A stretch of DNA of 64,000 nucleotides from Prostheceraeus crozeri. Taxonomy: Eukaryota > Platyhelminthes > Polycladida > Euryleptidae. This document shows positions 1 to 11,945 of this stretch, in pieces. The stretch covers positions 30,037 to 94,036 of the forward strand of contig CAJQUW010014264.1 in assembly GCA_907163375.1 (NCBI GenBank). Direction: 5' to 3'. The notes under the pieces were generated by a model. That model worked only from the letters and a program-made list of their open reading frames with translations, did not search any database and was not told the DNA's origin. Numbering within the stretch: position 1 is the first letter of the stretch; every line of letters begins with the position of its first letter. Both the position numbers and the translations under genes were made by a program.

Positions 1-2261
1 TCAACAGAAGATAACAAACAATAATATTCCCCTCATCAATTTACGCGGTAGTTTTACTTGCTAAGTACAAGAAATACGCTTTGTTTAGATAGTAAAGCAG
101 GCGAAGAATTAGACAGGTAGCCTCTTCTTCTGTTTGACTAGAAAGAACATGCAATACTAGTGAAATGGCACAGTCTGCAGACATAATACCACAGCAATCG
201 AACAATGAGCAGGCAGTTCAACAATAGACACCGCAAATTGTGCAAAGTTTCAGTGACTGTTATCCATAGAAATTAACAATAGCATAGAAAGTCCTAGAAT
301 GGAAATTGCATGAAAATTATGGCACACTCCGGGGGAACTTAGTTGGGGCAAAAAGCAAATTTTGCGAGCTGGCTTTCTTGTTTTCTGGTTGACATTTTTA
401 ATTATCAAGTCAATTTGTGATCTGTACTGTTGCACCTTGTCCAAAGATAATGTACACAAAAGCAATAGTGAATTTACAAAATAGTGCAGCGACAGGATGA
501 CAAAGAAGGAAATCTTTTAAAACGTTCTGTATGGTCATCATTTTGAAATATCGCTCCCATAATCAATCAAGAGTATAATCAGACACATATGCAACTTGTA
601 ATGTCGATTTACAGAGCATGCATTGGTCCAGCTTGAAATCAGAGGCCAAGAAATCTCAGAGTATTCATTTTACTTAAAAGGGTTCCCCTGTTTAACATAT
701 TTGAACAATTTTCAAAACCTTTGCATGCTTTCGAATATGAGCTTCCAAAATATCATCACACTATATCACATACGTCATTTAGTGATTAATTGAAAAGTTC
801 CGGCGACATTTCATTTATCTGATAAATGACTGATAACTTTCGATGTGATTATTCCAGAAAGCGCTAGGTTTCTTGACCGCTAGAAGGAGAAATAATCCAA
901 TAATTATCATTTTCATCTTTGAATTCTTGAGACGTTCTTGCAACCAGTAAACCGACTACTATCGATTATGACTCTGTGAACCAAATTTCAATTCGTATTC
1001 CAGTGTTGAAAAATTGGAAAATAGTTGTCAATGACGGGCACAAATAGACACAGTGTATTAAACCATGGAATAGTAGGCTATTTCACATAAAGCAATGCCA
1101 CTATCTCACTTAAAATTCTTTTCATGAAAATCCTGCAATTTGCTGTCAACAACTTCCACAACCAACTTGGCGATTAGTTTGACTATGATATAAAATTTTA
1201 GATCGAATATGATCTACAATTCATAGATTTTTTCATGTGCCATCATTGTACATAGGCAAGATATCAAACTTCCATTCTAGTGTACTATTATCTACTTCTA
1301 TGCTGTTATCAACAGGATCACACAGCAGAGACACAGACGGCGTCAAGTTCTACAGAGAAGCTTGTGAACGTTTTTTCGTGCGCCTGCTATACTTTTTAAT
1401 AATGATCGGAAGGACCAAAATGATCTAGAAAGCTTCTGCGCAATTATCTGAATTCTTCGAATCTGAAGGAATTGTTGCGATCGGAGCATGTTGACGGAAT
1501 TCACAGCAATTCGCATCCGACGCACGACTATTTTTCCTATCTCTGTAAGGCATCAACAATTTCTTTTTGCCCGCTTAGTAGGTTACTGAATGTGCCATCG
1601 TTTTGAATTAGGTTACATTTCTAGTACAGTGACACGCTTAAACAATTTAATTATGTGAAAAAGTCATTTGTTATGGAAAACGGTGAGAACTTTAGGATTA
1701 GTTAGAGAGCATTTGTACGAATCAAAGGAGGATTGACCCGTGCCTGCTCCTAAATATCGTCAGACAGATGGCGGACTAAGGAAACAGCACAGAAATAGCA
1801 TTAAATTACAAGCTTTTTCTTTGCTTTCTTCAATCAGATGATGCAATTTTATATTCAAATAAAAATAAAAGCAGTATATTTTTAGATTTTTGGGACTTGA
1901 TGAAATTCGGCAGTCAATTACAGAAAATGCTAATAAGGAACGCGCTTTCATTTTGGAAAATATTTATTGCCGACACGACTTGTTTCGCAAGCTTTTATCA
2001 ATTGTTGCTCTGGATTGAATTTACAACCACAGTCGAAATCATCAATATTCATGTTGTCACTAACAACTGTGATGCAAGTCTTATTATAAATCAAACGACA
2101 ATGGAAGATTAAAAACACTAATGGTAAGAGAAATGAAATTTCAAAGCAAAACAAAGTCAAGCAAAGTCTACCAGCAGAAATCATCACTTTTACAAGAACG
2201 ATACTCACCAATATTGCATGCATTCGCATGTACATGTATTAAAGTAAAAATGAAACATGTA
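1..2261. other. Intergenic DNA, no feature recognised
   Basis: No reading frame longer than about 95 codons and no recognisable protein motif, RNA gene or terminal repeat was seen. The sequence is AT-rich and of low coding potential on both strands. It ends at the TA dinucleotide next to the first Tc1-like element. Confidence 0.6.
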
Positions 2262-3902
2262 CAGTCCGTTTCATAAAAAGTGGATCATCCTAAAATTTGA
2301 CTAAATAAAACATAAGTATGATACAGAAAGCATTTTTCATGTTATTTCATGTCCCTAATATATTTAAATGTCCTTATATAATCTGATAAGCTATGATACA
2401 GTAACGGTTCTTAAGAAGCTAATATTTTGTGGCCCTACCCTTATTGTCAATGACATTCCCAATTCGTCTAGGCATTGATTCGATGATATCGTTGATTTTT
2501 GACTGATCTAACTTTCTCCACTCTCTTTTTAACAGTGACGTAAGTTTATGATACGCCATCTGTAGGTAGCAGATGACAGTAGGTTTAGAATACTCCAACA
2601 TTTTCTATGGGATTCAGATCAGGAGAACGAGCTGGCCAATATAATGTCCTAAGCCCTAATTGAGACTTGCATAAGTTTGACGCTACTACTCCTGTGACAC
2701 GTAGCATTATCATCCATCAATAACCAAGTCGATGGATCATCAAGTTGATCTGTCATTTGGCCAATTCGTAAAACATTCACACAGCGTTCAGAATTCATGG
2801 TTCCTTGCTGTATGTGAAGTTCAGAGTGGCCATTGGTCCAAATGCCAGCCCAAATCAGTAGTCGCACCACCTTGTACCCGGGGACGATGTAAATGTCTCG
2901 GAATTTCCTGATCAGATTTTATCCATAATCTCAATCGACCATCACTATCCTTCAGACGGACTGATGCCTCATCAGACCAGACAACCCGATCCCATTGATT
3001 TCGCCAGTGACAATGACTCATTGCCCATCTGAGACGTCTTTTTGTATGCTGATCTGATAATTCGATCTGAGAGGGCCTCTTACAGCTCTTGAAATTCGAC
3101 TCAATAAGTCTTCTACGAATAGTGGACTTAGAAATAGACGAGTCTAGGGCAGCCATCTCAGTTAACGAGAGACTTGGATCAACTTTAACAAATCTCAAAA
3201 TTAGGCGGTCTCTACGTTTGGATGTTTTGCGTGGACGGCCAGAGCCCTCTTTACGACAGAGTCGAAAATCGTCATTATGCCATCGATGCACATTTGTGTA
3301 AGGGACATTTAGTCGCTTGCTTGTAGCTCGCAAAGAAAACCCTAGTTCTAGCAAGGCTGACACTTTGCCCTTTGTGAATGCGATCTCGTTATTGTTCATT
3401 TGTGCTTTGTATTGTTTTCAACCGGTAAGAGATAGATTTCTAGCTGAAAGCAATCAGGAGTGCTGCCAACACCACCGCAACGAAGTCAGAAAGCTATGGA
3501 ACATGAAGTCCAGTTAATCACATGTAGCAGTTACATTATTGTTGATGAATAATGGTGCTATACTGGCTCTGATTGACCGATTTTCTTTATTTTTGTTTTG
3601 CTTGATAGCTTTTGGCTTGTAGAACAACATATTACATAACAAAGGAAACAAATGTAATTTTATAAGAGTGAGGTATGATTTTGTGTAACATTGCTAAATG
3701 AAGATGAAATTATCTACTACTTTTTTATCTATAACAGGAAGACAACTCAATATTCATGCTTGAAATTTCCAACAATGATATCAGTAAGCACAACTGACAT
3801 ATCTTCCAAATTTCAGAGAAATTCGTTCAAGTTTGGCGGAGTTAGACAAAGTTGAAGTTAAGGCAATGTTTAAGGGTGATCCATTTTTTATGAAACAATC
3901 TG
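2262..3902 (-). mobile_element. Tc1-like DNA transposon, copy A
   Basis: The element is bounded by imperfect inverted repeats of about 30 bp. The left end begins CAGTCCGTTTCATAAAAAG, and the right end reads as its complement with a few changes. A TA dinucleotide flanks each side (2260-2261 and 3903-3904), the target duplication of the Tc1/mariner superfamily. One disrupted transposase gene lies inside on the minus strand. The same element occurs in opposite orientation at 18655-20312, and the coding parts of the two copies look about 98% alike, so amplification was recent. The element is 1641 bp, about the usual Tc1 size. Confidence 0.9.
2419..3399 (-). pseudogene. Tc1-like transposase, disrupted (copy A)
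   Basis: The gene would encode a cut-and-paste transposase of about 330 residues. The amino half is an open frame of 192 codons starting at MNNNEIAFTKGK. It has a first helix-turn-helix (about residues 13-40, ending VPYTNVHRWHND), a GRPRKTSKRRDR linker, a second helix-turn-helix ending SKSTIRRRLIESNF, and the first catalytic Asp in VVWSDEASVRL. The reading then changes frame near 2870 (LLIWAGIW onward), and the second Asp block (WLLMDDNA) follows. The stretch carrying the catalytic Glu is damaged in this copy. The frame change near 2870 is shared with copy B. Not functional as it stands. Confidence 0.88.
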
Positions 3903-4920
3903 TAGAAGCAGATTTGCCTCTGATGAAAAATGAGTTTTCTTTAGTGTCAAAGTCCCGTAGCAATTTAGACAGAAAATCACAGGTATCACTATAATAACTA
4001 GGGAGTGATATAATAGCCAGCTTCAGACTTTCATCTACAAATGAGCTTAAATGTTTCGTTGGTGAGTGGCTGATGCTGTAGATCTAAATTTTAAATTTTG
4101 CAGAGGTTGGATCTTCACTGTTACGGGACTTTGACACTATTGAAAATGATGCAATTTTCCCCTCATTCGATGTCATTTCTTTATATACGTACTAATATTT
4201 CCCTTGAATTGACGTGGAAACTATCTCCTATTAGCCCCAATATGGCAGATCACCAATTTCGAAGAGATTTTCAAATGACTTTATTTTGAGATCGGCTAAG
4301 GTTTTTTTCAGAAAGCAGCGCTTTCAGCTTCGAAAATGATTTATGTGTAGAGACTAGAGGCAATGGGGAACAAAATGACCCCTATACTTATGCCATTTTA
4401 GTGATGGGGTTCATAAAAGCAAATATGCACGTCTTCACTATTTTTAGAGACCATTTTTATGCACGATCGATTTTAGGTGCGATGTTTACAGGAATTTATG
4501 ACGAATAAATATGCAGCTCTAGTAAGGATACTTGGGTTGGATACATTGATGACTGCTGGATTATTTGGGAAAGTGGATTTGGAGACAATAATAACTTTTA
4601 TCATATAATCAATTGTATGAATAGAAATATACATTTACTATGGAATCGGATAATTTATAATTAACGTTTTTGGATGTTAAATTCACAATATCGACTTCTG
4701 TTTTATTTCCATCCGTATATATCAGAAGTCGATATTTTGCACAAGCCAACATTTAGCTCCAGCTTTGCATCTTATCATTCTACTCACTCTAGACAAACAT
4801 TGAATAACGTTCCATTTGCATACTTATCGAATAGAATTGTCAACATTGTTTCTCAAGAAATTAAAGTGAAAATTAGACTATTGGAATTAAAAGATGGAAA
4901 ATTAAACACATATTATCCCG
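3903..4920. other. Intergenic DNA, no gene recognised
   Basis: AT-rich sequence without a credible reading frame. The only structure noted is the 18-bp inverted repeat listed separately. Confidence 0.5.
3942..4139. repeat. 18-bp perfect inverted repeat with 162-bp spacer
   Basis: TAGTGTCAAAGTCCCGTA at 3942-3959 is the exact reverse complement of 4122-4139. No terminal or coding signal goes with it. It may be a remnant of a small foldback element, or chance. Confidence 0.5.
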
Positions 4921-7015
4921 CACGGTTGTAACCGGCCGAGGCCGGGGCGGGCCGGTATCATCAAAACCAGTCAGTCGGCGGCCGGTGTATTGAAGACTGG
5001 CCGGTCGTGGATGGGACGGTGGCTGATGGTGTCTCTATGCCGGTTCGTTAAGGCTTTGATCGTCAGACATTATTTGGTCATCTTATGCCACTAAACATCT
5101 CAAAAGTCAAAAGTTAAAACGTTTATTTCCAACTTGGAAAACGTAGTACAAATATACATAACATTGATGTGATGCGTGATAAAATGATAAAAATGTCCAT
5201 ATACAATGAATGATGGATGGATGATGAGATGTACAAGTAAGTGAAATGATGATACGGACCGAAAGAAAAGGCCATGCGTAAATCATTACATGCATTACAA
5301 GGCAAATGTCAAAATTGATCATGAATTATCTGCATATTGAAAAACATGTATGTTCAATAATATTAACATTATCTCACGTCTTAGTATTCTTATGAATGAA
5401 TAAATCTTTGCTGTGATTTTGCATCTTTTCTGAATTAATTTCTTTTTTAATAAATAATCACAATTTATTTATAAATTTTATTAATAAGTTTTAGAGAGCC
5501 GGTCAATTTATAATGCAAGGACAGATATACAGTAGCAAGCATTTAATCAGATAAAAATGAAGTTATCAAGTAACTCACCTGTAATGAAATTGACAATGAT
5601 TGAGAAATATCTAAGATTCTGTAGCAATGACCGCCTCTCCTTGTATTTCGTCGGTTAGTTATGTATTGACTGGGTAGAGATTTGGTTTGCAAACTACTTT
5701 ATCAATCGGCATGAATACTTTTAACATCGAATCGATTTTGCTTGCTTTTGTTGGTGCTTCCATTGTTAGTATATTATTCAAATTCCTCATGGAATACATG
5801 AAATTCATGAATGGTAGGTCCACCTGTACTCCGTATAAGCGAGAGTTACCTATTACAAGACAATATTGCACAATTCAATTATTCGCACTTTGATATCATG
5901 CTTTGTGTGATGAGGAGTAATACTCGCAATGACTTATTCACTATTAGTTGATAGACTATTGGTATAATTAGTTTAAGGCCTACTTTACATTTTGTGATAA
6001 TGTTAGCTGCACTTTGACAGTCAATCATACACAAGCAAGTTGAAAACAGATAATCAAAGTAATGACTCAAGCGGTTATTGATGCAACAATAATATATGCG
6101 TATATTTATATGTATATCCCGTCTCCACAAGAAAAGTTCCGAGTTCAATTTGATCAATGACCGAGTGTTGATGTTCCGAAATGTTTGTCTGCAACGTGCA
6201 AACTTGATTTAAAGTGATTCGCGACTTGATTTAAAGTGAGATTTACTTCTTCACTTGTGAGGTAATTCTAGTGATTTGCGACGTGAATTGAGAACTCTCT
6301 CCACTATCGTTTAAATTCATATCTTTTGAGTTTACATTGATGACCGCGAGCTGACGTGTAGGAGTCTGAAACAATGAGCTCGCCAAACTTGTCATCAATT
6401 TTTCATTTCGGTGAGTGTCCGAAGACCGATCGGGAGTGTTGCTGTACCTACGTCAATCAAAATGTATCGCGTGCAGTTAGTTTATCAAACAATTATCCAC
6501 GATCCACTGTCAAGATGTTCAAGTAGCAGGCCCTAGATTGCATTGAAATTCATTGCTTATTGCATCTCTAAGCTCCACGTGGTATATAAGCTATTCAATG
6601 TAGTGAAATTATTCAAGATCTGTTAAAGTTTTATAAAAGATGGGTTGAGGAATACACAATGCCTCCAAAATTCACATAGGCTAGAATGTATGATTCTGGA
6701 AACCTTATTTCAGACAAAGTAGGGTTTGAACTATATGTGTAAGTTGTCGGCAATCATTTTTAACTGTTTATAGAACAGTTCACCATATCTACGAGTTAGA
6801 AAGCATACGTGTAGATACTCTCAAATTATGTCACATTTACAGGCTCTTAATGTTGTGATGATTGACTAAGCAATTAACTAAATCTAATTAATTGACTAAA
6901 CTAGTCAACGGCCGACATCGGTCTAACTAAATCAACAGGCCGGCCAGCGTTAATAAAACCGGTTGGTCTTCTAAATTTGCGGCCGAGGCATGGCCGGCGG
7001 CCGGTTCCAACCCTG
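4921..7015. mobile_element. Non-autonomous DNA element with GC-rich ends
   Basis: The left end begins CACGGTTGTAACCGGCC and the right end is the complement of CAGGGTTGGAACCGGCC, 15 of 17 positions matching. Subterminal regions on both sides (4921-5060 and 6905-7015) are crowded with CCGG/GGCC-type motifs, in sharp contrast to the AT-rich interior. The sequence TCCCG sits directly outside both ends (4916-4920 and 7016-7020), a likely 5-bp target duplication. No transposase frame exists inside, so movement must have been in trans. The superfamily is uncertain: the terminal sequence resembles hAT elements, which normally make 8-bp duplications. Confidence 0.65.
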
Positions 7016-8985
7016 TCCCGAATCTCGTATCAACAATGATTTTTGAGACCCCTTAAGTCGGAAAACAAATGATAGCAGACAAAATGAGTTAAAGTCAAAC
7101 GCAAACTCCATTATCCCTTTAGTAGCAAAAACAACAAGAAGAATCTTAACATATTTAAATAAGTGATTCTTCCTACGAGCGGTGAGTTTAATTGTGTCAC
7201 TCAAGGACAAGAAAATAATACATGCTTTCAAGCAGCCGAAATCTATACTCAAATCTCTATGTCGAAATAATAGAAGAACAGTTGATGTTGTCAGTAGGTA
7301 ACGCGAGCCGCGTTGTGCATGTTGTGAAACGATGACAGCCGGCAAAGCAATAGAATCTTGGGTGTTTTAATGTGAATTCTGATCTTAACTGCTGCTTCCT
7401 TAATGTCATATACATGTATGTCATTCAATGTAGAAATTGTCAAAATTATAACATAGGTCACACTGGACGGAGTTTCAGGAAAAGAATTATCCGGAATTTT
7501 TAAACAGCAGTCGTCAAATGCTCAGGTGCACGGCTAAAGCGTCTCTTCATTTCCTTACCATGAGAGAGTACGATTTCAACGCTTTTACATATTCGTATAA
7601 ATTCATGTTTTTGATATTCAATGTCTGAAAAGGTCATCTCTGTTGACAAACAAACTTTGTAACTTGGATCTGCATCATGAGGTTGACGAGTTCAACTTTC
7701 CAGTGGTTCTTTGCACTTTTCCGTAAAGTAACATGTGACTTAATACTATTTAGGTCAAAAAGTCAATCAATCTTTATTTCCAAACCTTTTGGAGAACATT
7801 CAATTAGAACACATTGAACATACTGACACACATAGTAAAAGGTAGAAAAAGAGTGCTTGCGGTCAATAACAAAGAAGCAATTTTTATTAAGGAAGGAGAG
7901 GTAAATAAACTTTTGACCCCTTTTTGGATGTTAATTAGTTTTTTCTTTGGAGATCAAGCACCAAATTTTTGCAAAATTTAGTTGCTGCTCAACTTGGGAG
8001 ATTTGTTTGAATTTCTTCCACTGCATCACCCATCAAGTCTGGAGCTAGCGGTATTTTCAATGTTTTCAAGAAAGAGGAGATTATAAAGTTAATCCACTTG
8101 TAAATTCCTGCAGAATCCCTTGAGAACTAAATTTCTGGTCTACAACTTTGGTTGCTCTTCACCTCGTGAATTTCCTTCCGTCATAGGACTGCATGATTGG
8201 CTGCAGTCATCATTTGGTTGAAATGTCAAAATTTAGGTGGCATTTTGTATTTTAGCTATAGTTCGTCAATTATAGAGAGGTCTCCCCAATTGTTCAATTG
8301 ATTTGGTCGGCGTGGTCCCGGGAGGCCGAAACATTATAGGACGGGAGCTACTGACACTTTCTTTCTAAATTCGCGCACAAAGGGCTTAATAGCATGGATT
8401 TGTAGATCTTGGAACGCTGAATGCAAAATCAAATTCTTAAGTGTCACAGCCAGTCGCTTTCGGTTATAAGTAAGGTTAAAGGATTCCCATTGGAATCCAA
8501 TGGTAAAATTCAAGAAATATCTATGGATTGTGAAACACTTGGCAATTTTCGTACATTATCTTTTGCAGAAAGGAAACTATCTATCAGAATGCCATGAAAT
8601 TTGAAACATGATTGAGTTCAGAACATCAAATTCGATATGAAGTTGAGATGATGATGAAGTGAGTCACAACTATTCAGTATTTGATGCTTGAGAGCTTCTA
8701 CAAAATGAGTAAATTTCATGTTTTGACTTAATTTTGGCAATTTTACTCATTTTGTAAAAATGAGCTGCTGCTCTGAGTTTGACTTATCTCCGTTAGAATC
8801 ATCAAGTAAAAGAAGAATACTATTATACACAATGAAGACTACACTGCACACGACGTATCTTAAGTTGGAAGGTTTCGCATCAGACATGAAGTTACCGAGC
8901 AACTGCGATAGAGTTGGTCACCGATGAAACCTACTTTACTAGCTTTACTATCTATGCTGAATCCTTGACAATAGTTGATTTAAAT
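7016..8985. other. Intergenic DNA, no feature recognised
   Basis: No protein motif or RNA gene was seen. One 124-codon minus-strand frame (6971-7345) overlaps the end of the previous transposon and has no recognisable similarity; I treat it as spurious. Confidence 0.5.
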
Positions 8986-9495
8986 CACGGGTTCCCAACC
9001 TGGGGTACGCGTACACCTTGGGGGTACGCGAATGAATTCTGAGGGGTACGCAGAATATGGGAGATTTTATAATTCAATTTTACTTTGATTGCTTTCCTGT
9101 AAATGGGTCAGTTGAACTGTTAGATTTAGTGCGCATTCCGGAGTGTCACCATCTGGCCTTGAAGCAACCGTTGCTAATTAGCGACCACCAACTCGACCAC
9201 AACCACATACTTATGTGAATGCGGATTCTCCATCCTAGCAATGATTCCTTTGATATTGGAGCATGACTTTCACTGCGCTTGTGTTGTAACAGAAGCGCGC
9301 ATCAGTTACGCCTAGCTAAATTTTTGTGTAATTAAATTACGAATTTCGTATATTTCTACCCGCAATTAAATTTCAGTATGATTTTCAATTCTTGCTATTT
9401 TTTTAATATGTATAAGTGACAGTACGCGGAATAATGAAAAATGCCATGATTTTCTATTTTGGGGGTACGCAACATGAAAAGGTTGGGAACCCCTG
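8986..9495. mobile_element. hAT-type MITE
   Basis: The ends are inverted repeats: CACGGGTTCCCAACCTGGGG on the left and the complement of CAGGGGTTCCCAACCTTTTC on the right. Several GGGGTACGC motifs lie just inside each end. CAGGGGTTCCCAACC with GGGGTACGC repeats is a well-known terminal signature of animal hAT elements. At about 510 bp with no reading frame it is a non-autonomous deletion derivative. A clear 8-bp target duplication was not found, so the copy is probably old. Confidence 0.75.
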
Positions 9496-11489
9496 AAAAT
9501 GATTGCTCATATGTCGATGACAGTCACTACTGTGCATGGATTGCCTCTGCCGCTGATTTCACTAATTTTATTGATGCTAGAAGTGCTATGTGCTAGAAGG
9601 ATAGATAAAGTGATTCCCATTAGTCCATACACACCAGAAATATGACATCAATCAAAGACCCGTCCTTATATTCTTTTGGTTCAGCAAGACACGGTCGCAA
9701 GCGCCACCTCCATGTCTTTTTACAAATGGCGACTTGTAATTAGGGCCAATCACTAAATCGCTATCCAACCACTGACGATCGCTAGGTCTCGTTCAGTTTG
9801 AATAATTTCCGGTTTAAAAGTAATGCAGTAGTCGTTGACTTTCACAATGACTTTGAACATAAATATCTCTTTATTTCTCACTCATATATATACATAGTTT
9901 CTACAAGTACATCGCATGAATTTCTTTCTGCGTTCTTTTACAGCGAACAAGGTTTTAAGAATTGGACTGGAGGACTTTCATTGAGGCTTAAATATCATTT
10001 GTCGTTGCAGTCTGCATTACTTTGCATAATTTAATTTGACCCGAAAATTCGACCTTTGCGGCCACCCATGCGGTATCCGAGGTTAACTGTGAACATATCC
10101 GATCTGGGCTCAGATTGGATGAACCGTTCCGTCGTTATGATTCTAACCACTTCGTACGAACATCAGATACTGCTGCTTTAAGAACTTCTCCATCTATTCC
10201 TTGACATCGATTAGTAAATTGAAATCCAGGCAAATTCGAAATTGCACGATTTTTCTTTCAATGCCATTCTCCGAAAGGTGCAAAGAAATAGAGTGAATGA
10301 AGCTTACGGCAGTCAAACAAGGATTCGCTAAGGTTTCAATCTCATTTCAAAGAGAAGCTCTATTCTGACGGCGAATGACTCTCATCTGCTCTCAGCTCAC
10401 GCGAACCGATAAACAGTCCCTTCTTGTGTTCATCTATGAAAATCCTATGGGACTTGAAGCAAAATGACTGAGCCGATGGGTCGGAATCTCGCAGGAGAAA
10501 AAGTAATCACATTCTTGGACACCTCATTCGACTATACCCGACCGATATGGATCAGAGAACGTTGCAGACGGTGAAATAATGGTTATTGATGGCGACATGA
10601 ATTTTCTAGACCCATCATTTTCTTCAAAATGAGAAGACTGATTCCACCTTTTCAATAGATTATGAATAAGCGCTCATCAATCAGCTTCATTATTCGAAAT
10701 GATCTTATTAATGCAGAGTTGAAATTAAGTGAGATTCGCTTTACAGGTGTCATTGCCGATCGGCAAATTGAATAAAAGTAAATATCATGTGTACATATTA
10801 CATCTTCATCGATAAATTTTGGACGTTGTCTGTATCAAAAGATATTTTCATTGACAATCTGAACGAATCTGAATTTCTTGCCTGTTGGTTATAGCTGGTG
10901 AAATATGTAAGTACTAAACTCGCCCATGCTGATGAAATTTGTAATTCGTCAAATTAATATAATTATAGTTAACTTGATTTCTCTTTATTTGTCAGCCTTT
11001 TCAATATAATAACAGCAATAATCGCATTTTTGGGACAAAGAGCTCCAATTGTGGGACGATAGGAAAATTTCAACTTGAAGCTTAGCAAATAAAATTTCAA
11101 TGAAGTTTGCCAAATGAAATTTCAATGAAACTCATAAAAGTAAGAGAAGTGATGTCAGACATTAATAAAGGTCGGTGTCGACAAAAGAATCATGCATGAT
11201 ATAATTCTTTTCGTCACTTCGTAATTTTTACTATTCGAGGTGTCAAGACAAGTGCCATGCATTTCGATCACCAGTTCACGCTGAGTATCATATTATAGAT
11301 ATCAAAAGTAGCTTTTTGATAAATGTATCTTGGCGGATTTTTAGATGTCAAGAAAATCGATCTGGAAGCCATCTGACCATCTAATTTATCTAGCAGATCA
11401 AGACGAATTTATCATTGAGAAAAGAGGCTGATGTTAACAGGTGGGTCATCACATGCATGTTAGACATACTTCACGGAATTATTGCAATC
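9496..11489. other. Intergenic DNA, no feature recognised
   Basis: Short frames only (longest 78 codons). No recognisable repeat ends, RNA genes or protein motifs. Confidence 0.5.
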
Positions 11490-11945
11490 AAAACTTGTGT
11501 TGTAATTGCATCTGCAATTGCAATTACGTAATTGAAATTACAATTGTTGTAATTACTAATTGTAATCAATAACATTTTTTGATGAGTAATTTGTGACGGT
11601 AGTCGACTAAATTTTTCACCGTGTAATTGAGATGTAATTGCAATTACTTTGCATTCGGCACAGTAAAATAGTCATTCAACATGTAGTATAAATTACTTTT
11701 TTTCTCCTCGTCGATAGTGCGTTATAATAACTGCTAATAATACGACGTCATGATATCATACTTAGATGTGTACCGGTGTAATTAATGTCAACTATTTTAT
11801 GGAAAATTATGACCGAACTTACTGTCAAAATCTAAATTAAGATCCGGGAGTCATCTAAAGTGATTGTGAAGTAATTGAAATGAAATAGAAAAAAACGTAG
11901 TAGTTTGTAATTGTAATCAAAATCATAGCATGAGTAATTGACACA
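11490..11945. repeat. TAATTGCAATTAC-rich repeat
   Basis: Dense direct and inverted iterations of GTAATTGCAATTAC-like words occur at 11497-11665, with a weaker block near 11900-11945. Such GTAATTACAATTAC-rich stretches are typical of the ends of some hAT-type MITEs. Defined terminal repeats and target duplication could not be set here, so only the repeat character is claimed. Confidence 0.4.

Noticed and set aside
6971-7345. 124-codon minus-strand frame
   Set aside because: It spans the right end of the GC-ended transposon and unrelated flank, so it cannot be an old gene, and it shows no motif.
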